From assembly GCA_017859815.1 (NCBI GenBank), contig JAFMMM010000004.1, positions 1-60,349 of the forward strand: a stretch of 60,349 nucleotides of DNA, written 5' to 3'. This document shows, piece after piece, positions 51,925 through 60,349 of the stretch. A program made the position numbers and the translations under genes. Under the pieces are notes generated by a model. It ran no database searches and was not told the origin of the DNA. It saw only the letters and a program-made list of their open reading frames with translations. The stretch comes from Planctomycetota bacterium. Lineage in GTDB: Bacteria > Planctomycetota > Planctomycetia > Planctomycetales > Planctomycetaceae. Positions within the stretch are counted from its first letter, which is position 1. Every line of letters begins with the position of its first letter.

Positions 51925-53226
51925 ATGGCTTCGTTTCGCAATTGTGACGGCATGGTGCGTCGAGATGCCTTGAAGGCCGGTGTGCTCGGGTTCACCGGGT
52001 TGTCGATGGCCGGGTATTCCCAGCTCCAGGCTGCTAACGGTGTGGATCCGACAGCGAAGGGAAAGTCGGCGATTTTCGTCAACCTCAACGGCGGTCCGTC
52101 CCACATGGACACGTTCGATCTGAAGCCTGACGCTCCCTCTGAATACCGAGGCGAGTTCAATCCGATTCAGACATGCCTGCCCGGCGTGACGATTTCAGAG
52201 CATTTGCCGAACATTGCGGGCTGCATGGACAAGTTTACGCTGTTGCGAGGCGTCTCGCATTCAGTGGCCGCCCATGCACTGGGAACAAAGTATGTCAATA
52301 CCGGAAACCGGCCGCTGCCGTCACTTGAGTTCCCGGGTTATGGGGCCGTTATTACTCGCGAATGTGCCACCGATCCGGAACTGCCGCCGTTTGTGGCGAT
52401 TCCGCGCAGCTCGCAGCGGCCCGGCTATATGGGTGTGAAATATGCTCCCATGGACACCACCTCCACACCAACAATCGGCCAGCCCTACCGCGTTCGCGGC
52501 ATTTCCATGGCTGGTGGGGTGACGGTCAGTGACTTTGAGCGTCGGCAATCGCTGCTGTCACGGCTCGACCGCACATTCAGCGACGTGGAAAAGGATAACC
52601 AGTTGCTGGACGGGATGGATGAGTTTGCTCAGCAGGCTCACGCGGTCATTTCGTCGACGCGGGCCCGCGAAGCGTTCGATATCGGTCGCGAGGATGCTTC
52701 GTTTGCAAAAACATTTGGAAGCTCTCAACTGGGGGCCAGCTGTTTGCTGGCTCTGCGGCTTGTCGAATCCGGCGTACGGTTTGTCACGGTGACCAATGGT
52801 GGCTGGGACACTCACCGCGACAACTGGAATGCCCTGAAGGATCGCCAACTGCCATCGCTCGATGAATCGTTGGCTGCTCTGTTCAATGGTCTGGCAGCGC
52901 GGGGCCTGCTGGAATCAACAGTTGTTTATGTCACCGGTGAGTTTGGTCGTACGCCGAAGATCAATACGGAACGCAACGGCCGCGATCACTACCCTCGCAA
53001 CATGTTTATGATCATGGGCGGTGGCGGTGTCCGGGGCGGCCAGGTTCTTGGCGAGAGCGATGAAAAGGGAGCCATGCCGAAGAACGACGGATTTTCACCC
53101 GACGATGTGGCTGCCAGTTTCTATCACGCGATGGGAATTGACCACACGATTGAATATCTCACCCCGACGGGGCGACCAGTCATGATCGTGCGGGAAGGAA
53201 CTGTGATTCCGGAGCTGTTTGCCTGA
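51925..53226 (+). CDS. DUF1501 protein
   Basis: RRDALKAGVLGFTGLSMAGYSQLQA (Tat-like), IFVNLNGGPSHMDTFDLKPDAPSEYRGEFNPI, VTGEFGRTPKINTERNGRDHYPRNMFMIMGGGGVRGGQVLG. Confidence 0.95.
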   Translation: MASFRNCDGMVRRDALKAGVLGFTGLSMAGYSQLQAANGVDPTAKGKSAIFVNLNGGPSHMDTFDLKPDAPSEYRGEFNPIQTCLPGVTISEHLPNIAGCMDKFTLLRGVSHSVAAHALGTKYVNTGNRPLPSLEFPGYGAVITRECATDPELPPFVAIPRSSQRPGYMGVKYAPMDTTSTPTIGQPYRVRGISMAGGVTVSDFERRQSLLSRLDRTFSDVEKDNQLLDGMDEFAQQAHAVISSTRAREAFDIGREDASFAKTFGSSQLGASCLLALRLVESGVRFVTVTNGGWDTHRDNWNALKDRQLPSLDESLAALFNGLAARGLLESTVVYVTGEFGRTPKINTERNGRDHYPRNMFMIMGGGGVRGGQVLGESDEKGAMPKNDGFSPDDVAASFYHAMGIDHTIEYLTPTGRPVMIVREGTVIPELFA

Positions 53227-53255
53227 CAGTTTTTGCTGACTGGCAATGTGATACA

Positions 53256-53288
53256 AAACGCCGGCCAATGAAGGCCGGCGTTTTTTTT
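53256..53288 (+). terminator. Rho-independent terminator
   Basis: AAACGCCGGCC - AATGAA - GGCCGGCG followed by T8. Confidence 0.93.
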
Positions 53289-53378
53289 CATGTCAGAAGA
53301 TTCTGTTGTCCGGCACATGACGACGTGTCTGGCGCACAGAGCTGCTCTCTGAGATCACTTTGAGTAGACTTAGTTGCA

Positions 53379-54839
53379 ATGTTCGCCGCGTTTTGCCGAC
53401 CATCAAATTCTTCAACTCTGCTGGGCATCTTTCTGATGCTCACAGCTGGTTCTGTCGCTGCGCAGACACCGGCTCCCCCAGCAGACGACAGCTGGCAGAT
53501 GGGATATCGCGGCTTTGAGATGCTGGTTGAAGATACGGGTATGAGTGTCGTGACCGACGCCGAGGAGGCTCTGAATCTTCCCGAATCTTCCGCAGTGGTT
53601 GTTTCCGGGCGGCTGAATCGGATGATTGCCAGTGATTGGCTGCGCCTGCGGCGATTTGTGGCTCAGGGAGGGGCATTACTGGTCATTGGAGAGGAAGCCT
53701 GCGAGATTTCCGGAGTCACAACTCTGAAGAAAGGGCCAGTCACGACAAGCCAACCCGATGCAACATTTTCAGGATACAACGATGTCCTGCAGATTCCGGT
53801 GCGTTCTCAAGCCAGTCTGTCCCGGGGAGTGAGCACGATCGTCGCAAATCGGAGTGGCTGGCTGATGCGTCCCAGAGACCAATCGTTGCGGTGGGAGGTC
53901 GTCGCAGCAACTCCGGCTGACAGTCAGCCAACCGCTGCAGCGGAGGCGGCCATCCTGTTGTGCGGATACGACGATCTTAGCCAATCAGGTGTCTTCATCA
54001 TCTGTGCTGATCACAGCCTGCTTTCGGACGGCATGCTGTGGTATGGCGATAATGCAATTCTGGCGATTCGAATTGCAGAAGCGTTGGGGGCCGGCGATCG
54101 GGAGCGATGTGTCTTCCTGAGGAACGGTCGAATCCAGAACATTCGATCGGAGATGGAAAACCGTGGTGCCCCGCCAATTCCTCCGTCGCGTCCCCCAATT
54201 CCGCCCCCTTCGCAAATTCCCGAAGAGCCCCCGAATCTGGAAACGCTGATTCGCAGAACCAACGAGTTTCTGGACCTGCTGCAGCGATCCAACCTTGCCA
54301 ATGAATGGTTGAAAGATCGTCCAGGATCGGTTGGCGAGGTGCGCTGGCTGCGATTGATTGTTTTCCTTGGTGCTTTGCTGGGCTGTCTATTGCTTCTGTG
54401 GCGGGCATTTCGACAGTTTCGGCCACTGCTTCCGGAGTGGAAGAAGCGGGTCATGAAGTCGATGTATCAAGCCACTGCCGCCGATCAGATCGCAAAAGCA
54501 GAATTCGGGTCAGCTGCTGAGGTTCTTTGTCGCTCGTTTTGTCGTGAGCTGAGTGGTTCTGTGCTTGAATCTGACTGGTTAATGCTGAGATCGAATGCTG
54601 CACAAACAACTTCAGCGGCTGAACTTCCCGGACGGCTGCGTCGAGGACTGGATGAAATTGTCTCTATCGCTGTTCGCGGCACCGCAGTAACGATGCCGCG
54701 AAAGCGGTTCGAAGAGTTGGGGAAGAGTATGAGGGAATTACGCCTGCGGAATCAGCAGACGCGATTGATCCGAAGTGATCACCTGTCCTCAGGTGCCGCT
54801 TCCGTGATGTCGCCGATATGGTCGCGTACTCGCCCGTAA
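53379..54839 (+). CDS. Membrane protein, DUF4350-like
   Basis: Signal peptide; SAVVVSGRLNRMIASDWLRLRRFVAQGGALLVIGEEA; later TM (LIVFLGALLGCLLLLWRAF) and a helical C-terminus as in DUF4350-type proteins. Confidence 0.5.
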   Translation: MFAAFCRPSNSSTLLGIFLMLTAGSVAAQTPAPPADDSWQMGYRGFEMLVEDTGMSVVTDAEEALNLPESSAVVVSGRLNRMIASDWLRLRRFVAQGGALLVIGEEACEISGVTTLKKGPVTTSQPDATFSGYNDVLQIPVRSQASLSRGVSTIVANRSGWLMRPRDQSLRWEVVAATPADSQPTAAAEAAILLCGYDDLSQSGVFIICADHSLLSDGMLWYGDNAILAIRIAEALGAGDRERCVFLRNGRIQNIRSEMENRGAPPIPPSRPPIPPPSQIPEEPPNLETLIRRTNEFLDLLQRSNLANEWLKDRPGSVGEVRWLRLIVFLGALLGCLLLLWRAFRQFRPLLPEWKKRVMKSMYQATAADQIAKAEFGSAAEVLCRSFCRELSGSVLESDWLMLRSNAAQTTSAAELPGRLRRGLDEIVSIAVRGTAVTMPRKRFEELGKSMRELRLRNQQTRLIRSDHLSSGAASVMSPIWSRTRP

Positions 54840-56416
54840 GCATTCAACGTATTCAGGAAGGCCACTGTGATCTGTGGATGGACTGCATTTTCAGTCAGGT
54901 CTGTCAGATTACGTTTACGAGCGTCCTTAATCGTTTGGCGGATGTTGCGTCGCAGAGTTTCAGTTCGCCGGGCAGCCTCCTGATCCGACATTCGAAGAGC
55001 CGAGTTAATGCTGCTCACGTATTCGGTGACCTGCTGATGAAGCTGATGCAGTTCGCCCAGCTGTACCTCGGTAAAGGTGTTACCACCCTGTCTCAGCTTC
55101 TCATCAAAGCGACAGATGTTCCGGATATAATCGCTGACAGATTCATATTCGTTTGCCAGCTGCAGTTGCTGTCGGCACTCCTCTGCAACGGAGTGGGGAA
55201 CGCTGCCGGAGAGCAGATCTGTCACAAAGCGTGAGACCTCATCCTGAATCCGGTCGAGGATCTTTTCTCGCTGCTTGACTTTCAGAATCAGGTCGTCTTC
55301 GATTTCTTCAGAACGCCGGATAACGTCCGTCCAGTCCAGCATCTTCTCGCATCCTTCAGCCATTTTCAGAATCTCGTTGCGGGACTGTTCCGCCGCCAGC
55401 AGCGGGGTCTCCAGCATGCGGATATCGAGATCGGTGAGACGCGGTTGTTCGCGGAATCCGCGTGAGGGCACCCAGACTTCGAGCTTGCGTGCAAACCACG
55501 GAACCAACGGCAGAAACATCAGCGTATTGACCACATTGAAGATGGAATGCGCTGATGCGATGCGTGCCGCCGTGTCATCAGGGCCAAACTGGTTGAGCAA
55601 CCGGATGTAGATCTGGAAGGCCGCCGTGATCCAGAACGCACCGATCAGGTTGAACAGGATGTGGAAAAAGGCAGCACGTCGGGCGTTGGTCGTCGCTCCC
55701 AGCGTTGCCAGGAATGCGGTGACAGTCGTGCCAATATTCTCGCCCATCACCAGTGCTGCTGCGGTTTCAAAGCCGATCAGGTCCTGTGTGGCGAGGGTGA
55801 TGGTGATGCTGAGGGTTGCTGATGACGACTGCACCAGCATCGTTAGCAGGCAGCCCGCCATGGCACAGCCGAGTACTCCCAGATACGTATCGGCGCTGAA
55901 TTGCCGGAACCAATCTTCAAACCCGGGCGTTTCACGGATGATCTTGCATGCGTCCTTCATCAGCTCGAGGCCATAGAAGACCATGCCGATTCCCAGAAAT
56001 ACCATCGCCCAGCTACGCCAGCGATCGCCGCGTGAAAACAGATAGACAATTGCAGAGCCGCCGAGCAATGGCAGTCCGTATTTTCCGATCTTGAGTGCAA
56101 TAATCCAGCCGGTAATCGTTGTGCCGATGTTGGCCCCCATGATCACGCCGATGGCCTGAGCCAGCGTCATGATACCGCTGTTGACAAATCCAACGACCAT
56201 AACCGTGGTGATGGAACTGGACTGAATCAGCGTGGTAACAATTGTTCCGACACCAACGGCAAAAAAGCGATTGTCCGTGACGGCGGCAATCATCCGGCGC
56301 AGGCTGCTGCCGGCCACGGCCTGCATTCCCTCGGACAGATTCTTCATACCGAGCAGGAAAATACCAAGGCCCCCAGTCAGCCCGAATGCCAGCTCAAGTA
56401 ACTTGTCGACGTCCAT
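54779..56416 (-). CDS. Na/Pi cotransporter family protein with PhoU-like C-terminus
   Basis: GLGIFLLGMKNLSEGMQAVAGSSLRRMI, GTIVTTLIQSSSITTVMVVGFVNSG, GVIMGANIGTTITGWIIA, VQSSSATLSITITLA, GENIGTTVTAFLA. Confidence 0.95.
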   Translation of the reverse strand: MDVDKLLELAFGLTGGLGIFLLGMKNLSEGMQAVAGSSLRRMIAAVTDNRFFAVGVGTIVTTLIQSSSITTVMVVGFVNSGIMTLAQAIGVIMGANIGTTITGWIIALKIGKYGLPLLGGSAIVYLFSRGDRWRSWAMVFLGIGMVFYGLELMKDACKIIRETPGFEDWFRQFSADTYLGVLGCAMAGCLLTMLVQSSSATLSITITLATQDLIGFETAAALVMGENIGTTVTAFLATLGATTNARRAAFFHILFNLIGAFWITAAFQIYIRLLNQFGPDDTAARIASAHSIFNVVNTLMFLPLVPWFARKLEVWVPSRGFREQPRLTDLDIRMLETPLLAAEQSRNEILKMAEGCEKMLDWTDVIRRSEEIEDDLILKVKQREKILDRIQDEVSRFVTDLLSGSVPHSVAEECRQQLQLANEYESVSDYIRNICRFDEKLRQGGNTFTEVQLGELHQLHQQVTEYVSSINSALRMSDQEAARRTETLRRNIRQTIKDARKRNLTDLTENAVHPQITVAFLNTLNAYGRVRDHIGDITEAAPEDR

Positions 56417-56610
56417 TCAACCGCCTGCCTTTGTTTCTAAAAAATTGTTCACGCGGCATACTATCCATCGACGGAACAACGTACCAGTCATTCGAAGCTT
56501 GAGCATCATGCATTCGATGATCTGTACCTGCACGTTGTTTCTGTGGAGCTGTTTGGCGGGATCGGCTACAGTCCGGCTGCAGCCAGCCAGTGTTGACTGT
56601 CTGTCCGTAA

Positions 56611-57075
56611 ATGGCCTTCAGCAAGCAGGCGTTTGCCGTGCGAATTCCCAGAGATTTCATTAGCCGCACGCCAATTCGACTCAGCATGACACCAATGATT
56701 GACGTGGTGTTCCTGCTGATCATCTTTTTCCTGGTCGCCAGTTATTTTGTTCGCAGCGAGCAGTTTCGGGAAGTCTCGCTTCCGGAGGCGATCGGCGCCC
56801 AGCAGGATCTTGAAGAATCACTGCCGCACTTGACTATCACGGTGGAAGAGAATGGAGATTATTCGGTTGCCGGCGAAGCTGTTTCTGGGGAACGGGTGCA
56901 GCAGAGGTTGCATCGGTTGATGATCGAGGCAGACGAGGCGGGGCGCAAGGCTCAGTTACGAATCCGTGCGGATCGAGCGGCAGATTACAGAGATGTTCGG
57001 CTGCTCGTTGAGATGGCTGTGAGGGAGCAGATTCAGAGTATTCGATTCGCGGTTCTGCGTGCAGAATCTCCGTGA
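56611..57075 (+). CDS. ExbD/TolR biopolymer transport protein
   Basis: LSMTPMIDVVFLLIIFFLVASYFV; C-terminal AQLRIRADRAADYRDVRLLVEMA. Confidence 0.9.
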   Translation: MAFSKQAFAVRIPRDFISRTPIRLSMTPMIDVVFLLIIFFLVASYFVRSEQFREVSLPEAIGAQQDLEESLPHLTITVEENGDYSVAGEAVSGERVQQRLHRLMIEADEAGRKAQLRIRADRAADYRDVRLLVEMAVREQIQSIRFAVLRAESP

Positions 57076-57102
57076 GTACAATCCCGTGACAGGAGTTGGC
57101 CG

Positions 57103-57558
57103 ATGAAACGACCGATCCGTCGACCGACGGAGCAGCCGGATCCGATGAATGCTCTGATTGACGTTGTGTTTCTGCTGCTGATTTTCTTTGTGTGCGCATC
57201 AACGGGGTCAATTGCAGATCAGCTGTTGCCTGCGGAACTTGAAGGTGATTCTGCGGAAGTCAAAACTGAAAAGGATCCACCCCCGTCCAGCGAGTGGGAT
57301 CGTCCGATCCTGAAAGTGCGACTGCAACCTTCAGACGATGGCCGGACGCAGGCCCTGTTGAACGGGCAGCCATTGGCGGATCCTGCGGAACTGGCGTTAC
57401 GGTTGACCACGCTGGCCCAGCTGGCTCCTGATTCGACAGTTGTGCTGAACATTCACGATGCGGTGAAAGTCAGCGAGTTCATTCAGGTTTACGATCTGTG
57501 TCAGCGGCTGAAGTTCGCGAACATTTCGTTTGCGGTACAGGGCCGTTCCGAACCTTGA
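57103..57558 (+). CDS. ExbD/TolR biopolymer transport protein (second copy)
   Basis: PDPMNALIDVVFLLLIFFVCAST; C-terminal VVLNIHDAVKVSEFIQVYDLCQRLKFANISFAV. Confidence 0.85.
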   Translation: MKRPIRRPTEQPDPMNALIDVVFLLLIFFVCASTGSIADQLLPAELEGDSAEVKTEKDPPPSSEWDRPILKVRLQPSDDGRTQALLNGQPLADPAELALRLTTLAQLAPDSTVVLNIHDAVKVSEFIQVYDLCQRLKFANISFAVQGRSEP

Positions 57559-57749
57559 GGCGACGGCAATTCGGCGGATCGAAAAGGCGGCACTCGACAG
57601 AGACGAGGTTCTGTCACTGGCCTGCAGCTTTGGATTTCGAAGTCACAGCTTGAACGTACCGGCACTGTGGAATGGTCCGGTTGTGAGCGACAGCACGTGC
57701 TGACATCGCGCAGCGAGTCAGCACTCGGTCGTCTTTTTGTGATGCCGAC

Positions 57750-60349
57750 CTATTCGTCCTTCGCGTCAGTGCTGGTATCGGCATCTGTTTCCGGAGTTGT
57801 TTCGGCGACAGGTGTTTCATCCGGGGCGGCGTCGGCGGATGCATCGGGCTTGCCTGCATCGGGAGCAGCATCCCCTGCTGATTCTTCGGCAAGCGCGTCA
57901 GCAAAGGCTTCGGCCGGGATGACAGCACAGGAAACGAGGGTGTCCTTTTCGTCGAGACGAATAATTCGGACTCCCTGAGTATTGCGTCCGACGGTGCTGA
58001 TATCTGCGGCCCGCACTCGCTGGATTTTTCCTCTGGAGGTGACCATCAGGACTTCGTCGGATTCTATGACGGAAAGAACATCAACGACCTGTCCATTTCG
58101 TTTTGTGGTCTTGATGTCCCGCAGGCCTTTACCACCGCGTTTTTGTCGGCGGTATCTCATGTTGCCACCCGTCGAAGTTTCTTCTTCGATCTCTGTTTCG
58201 GCCTCTGCTTCTGCGACAGCCTCAGCTACTTCGTCGGGAATGCTGTCGGCATTTTCTGAATCGGATTCAATGACGCCGAAGGGGGTTCGTTTTCCGTAAC
58301 CGTATTCACAGATGCTCAGCAGCGTGCGTTCAGCATCGGCGACAACCATACCGACTACGGTTTCACTTTTTTGCAGTGTGATTCCTTTCACACCTCTTGT
58401 GGCTCGCCCCATCGGCCGCGCGTCACTGTGCGAAAACCGGATTGCCATGCCGCCGGATGTGGAGAGAACGAGGTCCTGGTCACCGGAGACGATGCGGACA
58501 TCGATGAGGGCATCATCATCATCCAGTCGGATGGCAATGATCCCGCCTTTTTGGGGTCTGCCGTAGGCCGAGAGAGCGGTTTTTTTGATCAGTCCTTTGC
58601 GGGTTGCGATGACGAGGTACTGATCATCCGGGAAGTGCCGTACGTTGAAGCAGTTGGCAATTCCTTCGCCATCATCCAGCTGCATCACGTTGGCCAGCGA
58701 GCGTCCTTTTCCGGTCCGTGCCTGCAGTGGCAGGTCATAGACTTTGATCCAGTGGACGCGCCCGCGGTCCGTAAAGAACATCAGGTAGTCGTGAGTACTG
58801 GAAACGAACAGGTGGGCGATGGGGTCTTCCGTGTTTGTCGCGGCCCCTTTGATCCCCTTGCCGCCGCGATTCTGAGCTTCGTAGACGTCGAGCGGGGTGC
58901 GCTTGATGTAGCCCTTTTGCGACAGTGTGACGACCATCGGCTGTTCAGCAATCAGTGCTTCTTTGTCATAGTCGCCCAGTTCTTCTTCATCGATTGTGGT
59001 GCGACGAGCATCGGGGAATTTCTGTTTCAATTCCTCCATGTCCTCGCGAACGACGGCACGCAGATTTGCTTCGTCGGAAAGCAGCCGCAGGTATTCAGCG
59101 ATATTTTCCAGCAGTTGCTGGTGTTCTGCGACCAGTTTTTCGCGTTCGAGGTTTGCAAGCGAGCCCAACTGCATGGAGACAATTGCTTCAGCCTGATTGC
59201 TGGACAGGAAGTATTCGGAAGCCTCGCCGTTTTCTGACTGGAAGGACGAATATCCGGAATCTCCGAGGGCTCTGGAGACGAGCGGTGCGGGGATTGGGAT
59301 TGTCTGCAGAGCCTCCTTTGCGGCTGCACGGCTGGATGAATCCCGAATGGTCTGGATAACACGATCGATGTCAGTTTGTGCCAGCAACAGACCTTCGACA
59401 GTGTGTTTACGTTTGCGAGCTTCCCGCAGCAGATATTCCGTGCGACGTCGTATCACGTCGACCCTGTGTCGCAGGAAGGCATCCAGCAACATTCGCAGCG
59501 CCATCAACTGAGGGCGATTTCCGTCGAGAGCGAGCAGGATGACGCTGACCGTGGTCTGTAGAGGAGAGAACTGGTACAGCTGATTCAGCACAACGTCACG
59601 ATCTGCATCTCGTTTGAGTACAATATGCAGTCGAACCTGCCAGGACGGGACGTTGCGGTCGGTCAAATCGACGATGCGGGAAATACCCTTGATTCGTTCT
59701 TCGGACACAAGCACTTCAAGTTTTTCGCGAATGCGATCGCGGGTTTCCATATAAGGAATTTCCGTGACGACGATGACATCCGAGTTCTTTTCGGTTTCGA
59801 AGTGCGTGCGCGATCGCAGGGTGATGGTGGACCGCCCGGTGAGGTAAGCCTGGCGAATGCCCATACGGCCGCAGATGATGCCGCCGGTTGGAAAATCCGG
59901 ACCTGGCAAGGCTTCGAGCAGTTCGTCGAATGAAATGTCGGGCTGATCAATCACGCGAATCACGGCTTCGCAAACTTCTGCCATGTTGTGTGGTGGAATG
60001 CTGGTTGCCATTCCGACGGCAATTCCGCTGGAGCCATTGACCAGCAGGTTCGGGAACCGCGATGGTAAAACGACTGGCTCAAGTCGGTCGTTGTCATAGG
60101 TTGGGGCGAAGTCGACAGTTTCGCGATCGATGTCCCGCATCATTTCTGCAGCGGCCGCCGACAATCGTGCTTCTGTGTAACGCATTGCCGCCGGAGGCAG
60201 ACCGGCCAGTGATCCAAAGTTCCCCTGCTTGTCGATCAGGACCTCACGCATCACCCAGTCCTGAGCCATGCGGACAAGTGCCGGGTAGATGGCCCCTTCA
60301 CCGTGGGGGTGGTAGTTACCGGAAGTATCACCACATATCTTGGCGCACT
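57750..60349 (-). CDS. gyrA: DNA gyrase subunit A (N-terminus beyond the window end)
   Basis: Reverse-strand translation continues to 60349: [63 protein letters not shown]; GyrA box-like QNRGGKG and QKRGGKG. Confidence 0.95.
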   Translation of the reverse strand, partial: CAKICGDTSGNYHPHGEGAIYPALVRMAQDWVMREVLIDKQGNFGSLAGLPPAAMRYTEARLSAAAAEMMRDIDRETVDFAPTYDNDRLEPVVLPSRFPNLLVNGSSGIAVGMATSIPPHNMAEVCEAVIRVIDQPDISFDELLEALPGPDFPTGGIICGRMGIRQAYLTGRSTITLRSRTHFETEKNSDVIVVTEIPYMETRDRIREKLEVLVSEERIKGISRIVDLTDRNVPSWQVRLHIVLKRDADRDVVLNQLYQFSPLQTTVSVILLALDGNRPQLMALRMLLDAFLRHRVDVIRRRTEYLLREARKRKHTVEGLLLAQTDIDRVIQTIRDSSSRAAAKEALQTIPIPAPLVSRALGDSGYSSFQSENGEASEYFLSSNQAEAIVSMQLGSLANLEREKLVAEHQQLLENIAEYLRLLSDEANLRAVVREDMEELKQKFPDARRTTIDEEELGDYDKEALIAEQPMVVTLSQKGYIKRTPLDVYEAQNRGGKGIKGAATNTEDPIAHLFVSSTHDYLMFFTDRGRVHWIKVYDLPLQARTGKGRSLANVMQLDDGEGIANCFNVRHFPDDQYLVIATRKGLIKKTALSAYGRPQKGGIIAIRLDDDDALIDVRIVSGDQDLVLSTSGGMAIRFSHSDARPMGRATRGVKGITLQKSETVVGMVVADAERTLLSICEYGYGKRTPFGVIESDSENADSIPDEVAEAVAEAEAETEIEEETSTGGNMRYRRQKRGGKGLRDIKTTKRNGQVVDVLSVIESDEVLMVTSRGKIQRVRAADISTVGRNTQGVRIIRLDEKDTLVSCAVIPAEAFADALAEESAGDAAPDAGKPDASADAAPDETPVAETTPETDADTSTDAKDE

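Overview
The window carries about 60 kb of what looks like a Planctomycetota chromosome. This is inferred from three DUF1549/DUF1553 (PSD1-type) cytochrome proteins, a DUF1501 protein, two large beta-propeller/HEAT/cytochrome c proteins, a DUF1080 protein and the overall gene style. Most genes are ordinary housekeeping: class I fumarase (partial), polyprenyl synthase, moaC, trxB, argB-argD, hemX-like/hemA, lpxK, lipA and a lipB-like gene, a UbiD-family decarboxylase, a Na/Pi cotransporter and gyrA (partial). Accessory content includes a short exopolysaccharide export/kinase/polymerase cluster followed by a 1340-aa membrane coiled-coil FtsK/EccC-like ATPase. There is also a metzincin-type surface protein with fibronectin-like repeats and an orphan ExbD pair. 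I saw no tRNA, rRNA, CRISPR array or transposon. The points most worth follow-up are: (1) the FtsK/EccC-like protein with one intact and one apparently degenerate ATPase module; (2) a LipB homologue next to an intact LipA that seems to lack the catalytic Cys and Lys; (3) a seven-unit Gly-Tyr tail encoded by a hexanucleotide repeat in the BY-kinase; (4) a protein combining a degenerate SGNH domain, beta-propeller, type-1 copper domain and cytochrome c; (5) GyrA QRDR residues that differ at both classical quinolone positions. I found no clear evidence of a wholly new multi-gene system. All family assignments come from reading motifs; no database search was run.
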